44,917 bases of DNA from CAYLOP01 sp964385305 (GTDB lineage: Bacteria > Chloroflexota > Anaerolineae > Anaerolineales > E44-bin32), in the NCBI GenBank assembly GCA_964385305.1, contig CAYLOP010000011.1, positions 1-44,917 of the forward strand. The letters run 5' to 3'. A program made the translations under genes and the position numbers. Below, piece after piece: positions 8,357-16,895 of this stretch (position 1 is its first letter; each line of letters begins with the position of its first letter). Under the pieces are notes generated by a model. The model searched no databases. It worked only from the letters and a program-made list of their open reading frames with translations, and was not told where the DNA came from.

Positions 8357-8554
8357 GTGGAGCTTACCTGCGATGAGTGTATAAGGGTTATGGACTACTA
8401 TGTCGACGGGATCTTGGAGAGTGGAGATTCGCAGCGGCTGCAGGAATCGGTTATCAGACATCTTTCCCACTGTCCTGATTGCCGTCAAGAAATTGGGAGG
8501 AAGCTTGATGATTGGGAGCGGCTCATGGTGGATCAAGATGGCGAAGAGCAGTAA
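8357..8554 (+). CDS. Small zf-HC2-like putative zinc-finger protein
   Basis: A 65-residue protein whose pattern CDECIRVMDYYVDG...HLSHCPDCRQEI matches the putative zinc-finger (zf-HC2) fold at the N-terminus of anti-sigma factors: an upstream Cys, then HxxxCxxC. It has no membrane helix and no sigma-binding extension, and no sigma factor gene is adjacent. The GTG at 8357 is preferred because it directly precedes the conserved part and is preceded by GGGG/GAAGG. An ATG 30 codons upstream is possible but has no ribosome site. Its Cys/His set could respond to zinc or thiol state, fitting the thioredoxin neighbours. Confidence 0.65.
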   Translation: MELTCDECIRVMDYYVDGILESGDSQRLQESVIRHLSHCPDCRQEIGRKLDDWERLMVDQDGEEQ

Positions 8555-8724
8555 CACGGATTTCTAACAGACGCCTAATGGGTAATAAACAGCTTCGCGT
8601 GGGTCAACTTAGATACCTAATGGTTGCTGACTTGATTGGATCGGGAAATTTCTATTAACAGGGGGGATGTAGTAAACGACCGATGTTGGTCCGTGAGAGA
8701 ACATCATCCGGGAGGGAAGCAGCA

Positions 8725-9408
8725 ATGAATGCCATAGCCCAGCCCATATTCGACGATCGCTGTCTGATAAGTTGTGGGATGTTGTACCCGGAAATCAACT
8801 ACCTGATGGAGACCGGGTTCTTAAATCCTCGCCAGATCTTTTTCACGCCGCCGGGTTTGCACGCTCTGCCGGACAGGCTCGAGAAGCATTTATTAAAAAA
8901 ACTTACTGTGGCTCGAGAAGGTTGTCCCAACCATAAGATCATTGTCGTGTATGGGAAAAAGTGCTACGTGAGCACCGATGAACCTCTCAAGCGTGTCGAT
9001 TCAATTCTGCAAGAAGTAAGTCAGGAGATGGTCAGGGTTCAGGGAGAATATGGGTACGATATGCTGGCAGGCCTGGAGGATCGGCAGCGGATCAGTGAGG
9101 GGAGGCAGGATAAGATCTTGTGGTTCACACCAGGCTGGCTACGGAGCTGGAAAGCGGTTTACCAGCGCTATTTCGGATGGGACAGAGCCGATGCCAACGC
9201 CAACTTCCCGGGTTTCTACGACAAGATCATTGTTTTGGACAGCCTTGACATAGGTGATACGTATATGGCTGAGCACGCTGAGGACATTTTAGAGCTGTTT
9301 GATTGGACCGGCCTGATGGTTGAATTTCACCCGATCACGCTCGATCGTTTCAAAGGGTTGCTGCGAGACGCTCTGTCCGAAACCGACACGAAAAGCACTG
9401 CTGTGTAA
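8725..9408 (+). CDS. DUF1638-family protein
   Basis: A 227-residue protein beginning with the typical ISCGMLYPEINYL segment of DUF1638, followed by PPGLHALPDRLEKHL and the central VVYGKKC motif. The ATG at 8725 has GGAGGG 8 bases upstream. The family function is not established. From general knowledge, members often lie near corrinoid-dependent methyltransferase or one-carbon genes. Here it stands two genes upstream of CooC and CooT, again a nickel/C1-type setting, which is suggestive only. Conserved Cys residues occur in SCGML, EGCPN and KKCYV and could bind metal. Confidence 0.8.
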   Translation: MNAIAQPIFDDRCLISCGMLYPEINYLMETGFLNPRQIFFTPPGLHALPDRLEKHLLKKLTVAREGCPNHKIIVVYGKKCYVSTDEPLKRVDSILQEVSQEMVRVQGEYGYDMLAGLEDRQRISEGRQDKILWFTPGWLRSWKAVYQRYFGWDRADANANFPGFYDKIIVLDSLDIGDTYMAEHAEDILELFDWTGLMVEFHPITLDRFKGLLRDALSETDTKSTAV

Positions 9409-9483
9409 AGAAGGTTTGAATATCTATTATCGCCATTCCATGAATTGCGTGTGATCTGCCACGTGATCCGGGTGAATCATTCC

Positions 9484-10737
9484 ATGCATCTGCACATGCT
9501 CGCTCAACGAGGTCTGAATTTTGTACGGCGCCAGACACATGATTTCAAGCTTATGCTGGGGCGTCGAACCTTACATGGGTTGGCAACCAGTCTGTCCACC
9601 CAATACGATTCGATATTCGCTGCGTTATTGGGGGCCAATTCGCTGCAGATAGGATTGTTGCAGAGCGCAGGCAACGCTGTGGGTGCACTGGCTGGATTAC
9701 CGGCAGGTTGGTTCATTGATTACTATAGTCTGAAGAAGATCTTCCTCCTGGGCACAATCGTACTGGTGGCTTCCCGTATCTTTTATCTTGTAGCCCCTCA
9801 TTGGACATGGCTCTATGTGGCCATTATTCTGTACTATCTGGGTTCGCGTATTACGTGCACCGCCTGCACGGTTACATGCGCGGAGGAGCTCCCCAATGAG
9901 CAACGAGCGACGGGACGAGGGTTCTGCCAGGCGATTGCTTCACCTGTAGTCGTCATCACGCCTCTGATTGCGGCTTGGCTCATCTCGCAGTTTGGTGGAC
10001 TTCAGGTTGAGGGAATCCGGCCTCTATACGCTGTCCAGACCTTGATCTTCATCGTGATTTTTATACTGCTCTTGACCCACTTATCCAGCACCCACGGCCA
10101 TGACGCATCTCACGACGTTCACCGGCTTTTGCCAAGCTTTATCGAGGTCTTTAAGCAAGGCCCAGATGTGGTGCGCATAATGCTTGTGATGGGACTGATG
10201 GAATTGCCCTGGACAATAGCGGGGCCTTTTATGCCATTGTACGCACACGAGTTCAAGGGCGCCGATGAATTCTTGCTTGGGGCGATCGCCGTGGCAAGAG
10301 CCCTTGTTCCTATGCTGGTCTCGATTCCCCTGGGTCGTTTAGCCGATCGGCAGGGCCGGAAGAAGTTCCTTTTTGCCATAGCGCCTCTCACCTACGCAGC
10401 TAATCTCTGCTTGATCTTTGCGCCTGTGTCAGGCATGGGATCTTGGATTGCTCTGGTGCTCTATGGCGTGCTCTTCGGCTTTAACAGCATTGGTATGGCC
10501 TTGGCCTCCTCCATGACGGCCGAGATCATGCCCCAGAAGCAGATGGGGCGCTGGATTGGCATCGTCAGTCTCTTTCGAGGATTGCTAAGCATTCCGGCCC
10601 CGTTAGTAGGGGGGCTGATCTGGGAGCGCATTGGACCGCAATATGTGTTCTTTGCGGCCATCGCGATCGATGTGTTCCTGCGTTTGCCGCTCCTTGCGAT
10701 GACTCGAGAGACATTGCATCTACGAAAAGAAGCGTGA
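9484..10737 (+). CDS. MFS transporter
   Basis: A 417-residue integral membrane protein with about twelve hydrophobic segments in two six-helix halves. The loop after helix 2 (GLPAGWFIDYYSLKK) and the corresponding loop of the second half (IPLGRLADRQGRKK) carry the MFS motif A pattern, the second nearly perfect. The substrate is not predictable; these drug-efflux-like carriers act in the cytoplasmic membrane by proton antiport or uniport. The ATG at 9484 is preceded by GGGTGA at 8 bases; a TTG 13 codons upstream is the alternative. It may export a metabolite or metal chelate linked to the neighbouring DUF1638 and CooC/CooT genes, but that is speculation. Confidence 0.87.
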   Translation: MHLHMLAQRGLNFVRRQTHDFKLMLGRRTLHGLATSLSTQYDSIFAALLGANSLQIGLLQSAGNAVGALAGLPAGWFIDYYSLKKIFLLGTIVLVASRIFYLVAPHWTWLYVAIILYYLGSRITCTACTVTCAEELPNEQRATGRGFCQAIASPVVVITPLIAAWLISQFGGLQVEGIRPLYAVQTLIFIVIFILLLTHLSSTHGHDASHDVHRLLPSFIEVFKQGPDVVRIMLVMGLMELPWTIAGPFMPLYAHEFKGADEFLLGAIAVARALVPMLVSIPLGRLADRQGRKKFLFAIAPLTYAANLCLIFAPVSGMGSWIALVLYGVLFGFNSIGMALASSMTAEIMPQKQMGRWIGIVSLFRGLLSIPAPLVGGLIWERIGPQYVFFAAIAIDVFLRLPLLAMTRETLHLRKEA

Positions 10738-10857
10738 CTTTTTAGGGCAATAAATAAGGTCAGACAAATTACGCATGGAGGCGATCTGGCCCGGCATGGG
10801 AAAAATATACGTGCCCAGACATTTAACGGATACGATGAGAGTAAGAAGGAGATGAAT

Positions 10858-11637
10858 ATGAAAAAGATATCCGTCTGCGGAAAAGGCGGTAGTGGGAAAA
10901 GCTCAGTTGTCATCCTCCTGGCAAATGAGATGAGGGCGAGGGGGTATCGGGTGTTGGTCGTTGACTCGGACGAGTCAAATACGGGGCTTTCCCGAATGCT
11001 TGGCTTCGAGAAGAGGCCCGAGCCTCTTCTGGGGCTCGTTGGGGGAAAGAAGAACGTCTTTCGGACATTCTCAGAGGAGTCGGAACTTTCCAGCAGTATC
11101 TTGGTGCAGGAGGAAATACGAATCGCGGATCTCCCTCCCCAATACGTCGTCGAGGCGGATGGCCTCAGGCTGGTTTGTATCGGAAAGATTCTTCAGTCCC
11201 TTGAAGGTTGTGCATGTCCAATGGGAGTGCTGAGCCGTGAGTTTCTCGGGAGGCTCCGCCTGCAGGAGGATGAGGTGGCGATTGTTGATATGGAGGCCGG
11301 CATCGAGCACTTCGGCAGAGGGGTTGAGACGAGCATAGACAGCGTGCTCATCGTGGTTGATCCCTCTTTTGCATCGCTGGAACTTGCTGACAAGATCAAT
11401 GCGCTCGCCACGGAAGTCGGAATGGCTAACGTCTGGACGATCCTCAACAGGGTCACATCCGAAGAGATCGCTCTGAAATTAGGGGAGGCGTTGGAGGAAA
11501 AAGGCATATCTGTGATTGGGTCCATTGGCTACGACCCGAACATTTTTCAAGCCGGCTTGGAGGGGCGAGCGCTAACTGGGGAGAGAGCGGCGGAAGGCAT
11601 GGTAAATATCGTGGATGCTTTGTTGGGGGATGCATAA
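10858..11637 (+). CDS. cooC: CooC-like nickel-insertion ATPase
   Basis: A 259-residue MinD/ParA-class ATPase. The deviant Walker A is C7-GKGGSGKSS with the signature lysine K9 and the P-loop lysine K14. Residues C118-A-C120-P match the CxC metal motif by which the CooC dimer of carbon monoxide dehydrogenase maturation binds Ni(II) or Zn(II). Further matches are IVDMEAGIEHFGRG (switch II/Walker B) and VVDPS. The ATG at 10858 has AAGGAG 6 bases upstream; an ATG two codons earlier sits directly on that site. CooT follows about 100 bases later. No acsA/cooS gene is in view, so the client enzyme must lie elsewhere. Confidence 0.92.
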   Translation: MKKISVCGKGGSGKSSVVILLANEMRARGYRVLVVDSDESNTGLSRMLGFEKRPEPLLGLVGGKKNVFRTFSEESELSSSILVQEEIRIADLPPQYVVEADGLRLVCIGKILQSLEGCACPMGVLSREFLGRLRLQEDEVAIVDMEAGIEHFGRGVETSIDSVLIVVDPSFASLELADKINALATEVGMANVWTILNRVTSEEIALKLGEALEEKGISVIGSIGYDPNIFQAGLEGRALTGERAAEGMVNIVDALLGDA

Positions 11638-11674
11638 CGGACCTAGAGGGAACCACCTCTCTGGGATTTTACGT

Positions 11675-11695
11675 GATGAGATTATCTCATCCTTT
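11675..11695 (+). other. Short hairpin between cooC and cooT
   Basis: GATGAG-ATTAT-CTCATC forms a perfect 6-bp stem with a 5-base loop, followed by CTTTTC. It could weakly terminate or adjust cooT expression relative to cooC. The stem is short and the T-run is broken. Confidence 0.35.
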
Positions 11696-11739
11696 TCGAA
11701 GGCGCCTTGGACAACAAATGCACAGGACAGGAGGCGAGA

Positions 11740-11946
11740 ATGTGCTTAGCTACAGCCTATGTTGAAAGCGAAGATCACAAAGAAGAAATGATGCGAGATG
11801 TGGCCTGGATAGGAGCCGAGAGTCAGGGCGTTGTGATGATCAGTTTCCTTGGAGAGAGGCAAGTATCGCATGCCAGGATCAAAAGCGTTGATTTAGTACA
11901 TGGAACCATTATCCTCGAAGGTGATGAGGATGGTGGAGATAAGTAA
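11740..11946 (+). CDS. cooT: CooT-family nickel-binding protein
   Basis: A 68-residue protein starting MCLATAYVES and continuing with a compact beta-sheet sequence (MMRDVAWIG...VVMISFLGERQVSHARIKSVDLVHGTIILE). The size (Rhodospirillum rubrum CooT has 66 residues) and the Cys at position 2 match CooT, in which Cys2 with the freed N-terminus binds Ni(II) in a homodimer. The ATG at 11740 is preferred over one 11 codons upstream because CAGGAGG sits correctly and Cys2 is then exposed. With CooC it forms the nickel-delivery pair normally used for CO dehydrogenase. It has no CooJ neighbour with a histidine-rich tail. Confidence 0.88.
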   Translation: MCLATAYVESEDHKEEMMRDVAWIGAESQGVVMISFLGERQVSHARIKSVDLVHGTIILEGDEDGGDK

Positions 11947-12378
11947 GTCTTTTAGCCCGGAACTTCTCACGCAATCTTTTACGCTTCTCGCAGCGGCTGA
12001 ATACACAACGGGGGATGGCTGGCCATACGAAGGTGAGAGAATTTCGAAAGATGTGCGATGATGCCGTGGTTCAGCCTCGGTTTCCTACGACAGGACACCC
12101 AATGGCCGTGGCAGCTTAAAGGTATTGCTCTGGGTTGATAGCGTCGATACGGGTAGGGATTTGCGACATTTGACCTTTAGGGGCAGGTAGCGTTGTGTAA
12201 TGTACCCAAGCAGCATGTGTTTTCGATCGAACTACGAATTGCTCGACTCCCTGGTCTGTAGCGAGTTAACCATTTTCACCCTCCGTAATGTTGTCCAGTC
12301 GTTTAGAGCACTGGAAGAAACCCAAGAGGGTTTTTAGATGGGGAATGATCAGTACTTCTATAACACAGAAGGAGGGCT
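11947..12378. other. Intergenic region upstream of the antiporter
   Basis: A 430-base spacer without a credible coding frame on either strand. The only structure noted is the hairpin at 12318-12335. A good ribosome site (GAAGGAGGG) directly precedes the antiporter start. No clear -35/-10 pair was found, although TATAAC at 12359-12364 could be a -10 box. Confidence 0.4.
12318..12335 (+). terminator. Weak terminator or leader hairpin
   Basis: AAACCC-AAGA-GGGTTT forms a 6-bp stem with a 4-base loop. It ends in a run of five T (12331-12335), three of which are paired in the stem. It lies 44 bases upstream of the antiporter start, so it may end transcription from upstream or act as a leader hairpin. 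Confidence 0.4.
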
Positions 12379-13626
12379 ATGAAATTCGACATCCTCACAA
12401 TCATCGGTGTCGTTATTATTTTGGCTTACCTTGGTAGTAAAGGTTTGCAGCTTCTGGGCACACCTCAAGTCGTGGGTTACATCCTTGTCGGTGTGCTGCT
12501 GGGTTCCTCATTTCTCAACATTGTGCCGCTGCCACTCGTTGGTGAACTGAGTTTTATCAGCGAGATTGCCTTGGGGTTGATCGGTTTCGAAATGGGTTCT
12601 CACTTACGTCTGGGTGAGCTGCGCCGCCTCGGACGCACGATCTTCTTTATTTTAGCCTTCGAGGCTTTCGGGGCTTTTATACTGGTGGCGGCCGGCGTCT
12701 ACATGCTGACAGGCTCGAATTACACAGCGCTTATCTTCGGTGCTTTAGCCGCAGCAACTGCACCAGCTGCGACGGTGGACGTGCTGGCCGAATACCGCAC
12801 TGAAGGCCCCCTTACAACAACCCTCCTGGCTGTTGTGGGATTGGACGATGCCCTGGCCTTACTCTTGTTTAGCATCGCCTCAGCAGTTGCGGAGGTGATA
12901 CTCTCCCATACTGGCGGGATATCGCTGGCGCAGATGGTTGAACTACCCTTACGGGAAATTGGCGGGGCTCTTTTGATAGGGATTGGTGTTGGTTTGCCTT
13001 TTCAATGGGCGTTGGAACGCCTTAAGAGGCGCACACACGCGATGTGCGCTTTCATCATCGGCACAGTGCTTATGGTGGCAGGACTGGCAAATTCATTTGG
13101 GGCATCCCTGATCTTGGCCACAATGACGCTAGGCATCGTAGTTACCAATCTGGTAGTCGACAACAGCGAATACATCCAATGTGCGGTGGAACGCGTCGGC
13201 CCTCTGGCCTATATTCTCTTCTTCGTCATGGTGGGCGCGCATTTACAAATCTCTCTCCTGCCACAAATGGGGTTGTTGGGCATTGTTTATCTATTGCTGC
13301 GCAGTATAGGCAAGTTCGGCGGGGCTTGGTTAGGGGGTTGGTTGGGGGGAGCAGAGCCTCAAGTTCGCGACAACCTGGGATTCGGTTTACTGTCTCAAGC
13401 GGGGGTAGCCATCGGGTTGGCATTGTCCATCGCCGGGAGATTTGACGCTTACGGAGAGGCAGGTATTTATCTAGGGAGTACAGTTATCAACGTGATTACG
13501 GCTACCACATTCGTTGTACAAATTGCTGGACCAATTATGGTCAAGTTTGCCGTTACCAGAGCTGGCGAGGTCGATAAGGCTGCATCGAGGGATCCAAAGG
13601 TGGAATCGAAACAAACGCAGAGATGA
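12379..13626 (+). CDS. Cation:proton antiporter, CPA2 family
   Basis: A 415-residue membrane protein with about twelve transmembrane segments and no cytosolic RCK/TrkA-N domain. The conserved ion site is in VVGLDDALALLLF, with the paired acidic residues of electrogenic NapA-like CPA antiporters. Other family features are the opening GTPQVVGYILVGVLLG, ALAAATAPAATVDVL (the unwound helix opposite the DD helix) and GLLSQAGVAIGLAL. It should exchange Na+ or K+ for protons across the cytoplasmic membrane. GAAGGAGGG precedes the ATG. Its stop codon overlaps the start of a 26-codon hydrophobic frame (ATGA). Confidence 0.92.
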   Translation: MKFDILTIIGVVIILAYLGSKGLQLLGTPQVVGYILVGVLLGSSFLNIVPLPLVGELSFISEIALGLIGFEMGSHLRLGELRRLGRTIFFILAFEAFGAFILVAAGVYMLTGSNYTALIFGALAAATAPAATVDVLAEYRTEGPLTTTLLAVVGLDDALALLLFSIASAVAEVILSHTGGISLAQMVELPLREIGGALLIGIGVGLPFQWALERLKRRTHAMCAFIIGTVLMVAGLANSFGASLILATMTLGIVVTNLVVDNSEYIQCAVERVGPLAYILFFVMVGAHLQISLLPQMGLLGIVYLLLRSIGKFGGAWLGGWLGGAEPQVRDNLGFGLLSQAGVAIGLALSIAGRFDAYGEAGIYLGSTVINVITATTFVVQIAGPIMVKFAVTRAGEVDKAASRDPKVESKQTQR

Positions 13627-13703
13627 TTGCCGTCATCATTTCTGTTGCGTTACTGCTGGCGGTTTTTGGGACGATGATCCTCTTCTTTGTGTTTAGCAAC
13701 TAA
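13623..13703 (+). CDS. 26-residue single-span membrane peptide coupled to the antiporter
   Basis: The frame starts at the ATG that overlaps the antiporter stop (ATGA at 13623-13626) and ends at TAA 13701-13703. The product MIAVIISVALLLAVFGTMIL continues FFVFSN: almost entirely hydrophobic, long enough for one membrane helix, with a short polar tail. The ATGA overlap suggests translational coupling, and uniform hydrophobicity is unlikely by chance after a gene end. By analogy with small accessory subunits such as KdpF it may stabilise or tune the antiporter. I know no named family for it. Confidence 0.6.
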   Translation: MIAVIISVALLLAVFGTMILFFVFSN

Positions 13704-13773
13704 AGATAATGAAGTGGGTGCATGGTTCCACGCTTCTTATTGTGCGGGCGTCCTCGAAAGCCCGGTCGACATT

Positions 13774-13814
13774 AAAAAGGATGCCCCCTGCACGCCGTGA
13801 GGAGAATGCAGGGG
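13774..13814 (-). terminator. Hairpin terminator downstream of the beta-helix lipoprotein gene
   Basis: CCCCTGCA (13785-13792) and TGCAGGGG (13807-13814) form a perfect 8-bp stem with a 14-base loop. Reading on the minus strand, TTTTT follows at 13778-13774, 6 bases beyond the stem. It is placed where minus-strand transcription of the lipoprotein gene should end. Confidence 0.55.
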
Positions 13815-13848
13815 ATTTATGTAACGCAATAACGATGTTCTAGCTGCA

Positions 13849-15903
13849 TCAACGTTCGCAGTAGATGCGCTGGTCGGTCCAGCCCTCGATGGTGGGGTCG
13901 TGGGCGACGAAGTCAAGCGCCCCCCAGCTATCTGTGATGCCATCCCAGGTGCAGTTACGGTCGCCGGCCCAATCCGTCAATTGGGGTGCGTTGCTCACGT
14001 TCCCTGAGACGATCAATTCGCCTACAACCTCCAACCCCTCGACCAGGAAATTGACCTGCGCACCGGTGACGGTGTTGTCAGCCAATGTGAAGGTCGTCCC
14101 GTCGGGGATATATCCCCACACGCGGCAGGTCTGGCCAAGTTCACAGAGCGTCCACCCCGGCGGCGGTGAAAGCGATGAGCAGGGACCGGTAGTGCCCACC
14201 TGGGACGGTCCCGGATAGGTAGTACATCCCGCGCCCCACATGTGCGCGCCGATGTCGATCCCGGCGTGAATGCCGCCGCAGGTGGGATCGGCCTGGTTGA
14301 TGACCTGGTTGCCGATCACCTGAAAGCCTGATAGAAGCCCATAGCCATAGGGATGTACGGCGATGCCGGCGAACATGCCATTGTTGCCTGGTCGTGCCAT
14401 AATAGTGTTGTTCGAGATGACCGTCTCCCTGCCCCCAAACGTGACGATTCCGATATCCGACGCGTCCATGATGAGGCTGTTGGTTATGAGGATCGCGGGA
14501 CCGGTGAAGGTTATGCCGTCCGACCAGGCAGTGAGGGCTTCATCGGGATCGGTAGGTTCGCAGCCTGAAGCGTGGACGTGATCTCCGGCTGTGTCGATTA
14601 TGACCGAGTCGATCACGCTGTCGGCACCCTGGAACGCCAGAGCCGTGCCACATTCGGTGTTGGCCGAGGTCACGTCCCGCACCACCAAGCCGGTGCTCCA
14701 ACGTTCCGGGTTGCCAAGATAATCCTGTTCGGGGTCGGTGTCATCAAGGTGGCCTGCCATTGCCAAGGTGCCTGGGCTGCACCAGGGGTCATCGAACACA
14801 TCGCACTCCGGCAGCCAGGATCCCCAATTATCATCGGTGCCGTTTCCAATGACGTCAGATCCATAACACTTACGTTCGGCGCGATTGCCATCGATGTCCA
14901 GGTGGCTGATGGTGATGTTATCGATATTGCCAGCATCTCCGATGCCTGAGCGAGCAAAGAGCCGCACCACGAAACCGAGCAAATCTGGTGTGGCTTTCAA
15001 TAGGGCGTGGTTCTCCGGGTCAGTGGAACTGAAGGTGAGGTCACTCTTTGTAGAGATCCTTACCAGGAAAACCGTCTTGTCGATGATGTAGCCCTGATAA
15101 TCAGGTTGGTTGACGCCGGAGGTGAACAGCACGGTGTCTCCGCTGCAGGTCTGATCGATGCAGACTTGGATCGCGTCGCTGTCCGGCTCGCCGTCGAAGG
15201 GGTCTGCCCCGCATGAATCGACGTGGATGGTGGCGGGGCCTAAGGAGGGGGCGATCAGCGTGATGGACACACGTCGGATCGTCTCCGAGCCATCGGCGCT
15301 ATCGGCGATGCGGAAGTCGGCGCCGTTGTCGCGATTGGCGAAGAAGGCGTCGCAAAGCGGGAGGGAAGCGGTCCTGAATTCTCCGCTGTCCGTCTTGACG
15401 ACGACGCCCGTATCCTTGAAACGGCCATCTTCATTGAAGCCGCCGCTCACGGCATCATACTGAATGCTGAATGTGTCGGTGCCCTCATCGAGGTATTCGA
15501 TATCGATCCGGATCCGTGAGGTCGGCGAACCGCGGTAGATGAACGTGTCATCGACCCGAAACTGCATGTAGTAATCTTCTACACTATTGCCATCTATCGA
15601 GGGGAGCACGCCTCCATTGCCGGTGCGCAAAGCCTGATCGGCAGGGCTGCCTACGGATACAAGTTCGGTGTCCACATCGCCCCCGGAATCCAGCGTGAGC
15701 CCATTCTCAGGGTTGTCCGGGTCGAAGGTAACGGAGAGAAGTGGCTCTTCAGTTTCTGCCGGCTCTATCTCTTCGGTGGCAATGGGTGTAGTTGAGGGTT
15801 CGGGTGTAGCTGAGGGTTCAATGGTCGATGAGGGTTTTGGAAAATTGCATCCAGCAACTAGTATAACGACCACAATCGCGCGCAATAGAAATTTCTTAAC
15901 CAT
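13849..15903 (-). CDS. Secreted lipoprotein with right-handed beta-helix domain
   Basis: A 684-residue predicted lipoprotein. Residues 1-20 form a type II signal peptide ending in the lipobox LVAGC. A Pro/Thr/Ser/Glu-rich linker follows to about residue 58. The middle part looks like a beta-sandwich, and the C-terminal half carries parallel beta-helix style repeats (ITISHLDIDGN, AILITNSLIMDASDIGIVTFG, ETVISNNTIMAR, FQVIGNQVIN, FTLADNTVTG) as in polysaccharide lyases and NosD/pectate-lyase-like proteins. Numerous paired cysteines fit an extracytoplasmic protein. The start at 15903 is chosen because GGAGG is 6 bases upstream; an adjacent ATG is only 3 bases away. Carbohydrate binding or cleavage is likely, but no catalytic residues were identified. 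Confidence 0.82.
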   Translation of the reverse strand: MVKKFLLRAIVVVILVAGCNFPKPSSTIEPSATPEPSTTPIATEEIEPAETEEPLLSVTFDPDNPENGLTLDSGGDVDTELVSVGSPADQALRTGNGGVLPSIDGNSVEDYYMQFRVDDTFIYRGSPTSRIRIDIEYLDEGTDTFSIQYDAVSGGFNEDGRFKDTGVVVKTDSGEFRTASLPLCDAFFANRDNGADFRIADSADGSETIRRVSITLIAPSLGPATIHVDSCGADPFDGEPDSDAIQVCIDQTCSGDTVLFTSGVNQPDYQGYIIDKTVFLVRISTKSDLTFSSTDPENHALLKATPDLLGFVVRLFARSGIGDAGNIDNITISHLDIDGNRAERKCYGSDVIGNGTDDNWGSWLPECDVFDDPWCSPGTLAMAGHLDDTDPEQDYLGNPERWSTGLVVRDVTSANTECGTALAFQGADSVIDSVIIDTAGDHVHASGCEPTDPDEALTAWSDGITFTGPAILITNSLIMDASDIGIVTFGGRETVISNNTIMARPGNNGMFAGIAVHPYGYGLLSGFQVIGNQVINQADPTCGGIHAGIDIGAHMWGAGCTTYPGPSQVGTTGPCSSLSPPPGWTLCELGQTCRVWGYIPDGTTFTLADNTVTGAQVNFLVEGLEVVGELIVSGNVSNAPQLTDWAGDRNCTWDGITDSWGALDFVAHDPTIEGWTDQRIYCER

Positions 15904-16121
15904 CATTCCCCTCCGATAACGTACCATCGTCGTGATCAGACCAAATCAGACAGGAGGGCTTCTTTAGTCCCCATGAAGATGAGCATGAACGGCAGCGTTC
16001 ACTGTCTTTGGATTATCTTACAAGATTTCGTCCTGGGGGAATACCGAGGTGTGACCGTGACACCATAAGATCACCAAGACGTGCAGCACGGATTGCAGCG
16101 TAGGAGTGGATTGAACGCCAA

Positions 16122-16895
16122 TCAAGATGCTTGCGCTTTGTCCATAATTGCGCGCAAACGGGGCACGACCAACCCGGCTTCATCGGCTAGCCCTATGGCT
16201 CGTGCAAGACGGGCAGGTGCGCTGCGCCCCATACCTTGGAGGTCCGAATAGCGGCGGAAACCATCCCACAATCGGTCGAGCAAAAGGGCGCGCGGCAAGG
16301 GGACATCTGTGAGCCATGCTTGCAGGTCGAGTACCTCGTTTGCCACCGCGGTGGTCAGCTCCCGGTGTTCGACAGCTAACTCGCCAAGCGTTGCCCCGGT
16401 CGCTAAACCCGTCAGGTTCATGGTCAGGATGTGCAGATTCTTGTAAACCATCTCCAGCAACATCTCCTCCGGTTCGTCCACCCGCTGGGTGGGGATGTCC
16501 AGCCTGCCCAACGCCAACTCAATCAACTCGGCATGCGGGCCGTGGACCGGAGATGGCATAGCCACCTGCACGTCGATGCCACGTTTTTTCGTGATCCACA
16601 ACACGACCACGGTTGGTTGGGGCAGGTGGTGAACCTGCCAATCGCGGGGAAGCAGTTCGTTCTGGAGCAAGGCCAGCCTGTCGTGCCACTTCGTGGGCAG
16701 AGATCGAAGCACGGTATGGAGATCGGCCTCACCCACCGCCACCAGAACCAGTGCTGGTTCGGGAAGGTTCTTCGCTTCCTGGGCGGGATGCATCCCCCGC
16801 GTGATGGGGTAGACGGGATGACCGGTGCGCAGAAAGCCACGTGCGAAAACAGCCCCCAGCTCCCCAATCCCGATCACGACCACAGGTTGTTCCAT
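16122..16895 (-). CDS. Rossmann-fold NAD(P)-binding protein, ketopantoate reductase-like
   Basis: A 257-residue protein starting MEQPVVVIGIGELGAVFARG, a GxGxxG dinucleotide-binding motif directly at the N-terminus. The later helical part (MVYKNLHILTMNLTGLATGATLGEL) resembles the C-terminal domain of ApbA/PanE-type 2-dehydropantoate reductases, where MxxKxxxN is part of the active site; the Lys-Asn of YKNL may correspond. It is somewhat shorter than PanE and the overall match is loose, so the reaction is not assigned. The ATG at 16895 has AAGGGGG at good distance, while the 23 in-frame codons before it look non-coding. The sanA-like gene lies divergently upstream. Confidence 0.7.
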   Translation of the reverse strand: MEQPVVVIGIGELGAVFARGFLRTGHPVYPITRGMHPAQEAKNLPEPALVLVAVGEADLHTVLRSLPTKWHDRLALLQNELLPRDWQVHHLPQPTVVVLWITKKRGIDVQVAMPSPVHGPHAELIELALGRLDIPTQRVDEPEEMLLEMVYKNLHILTMNLTGLATGATLGELAVEHRELTTAVANEVLDLQAWLTDVPLPRALLLDRLWDGFRRYSDLQGMGRSAPARLARAIGLADEAGLVVPRLRAIMDKAQAS

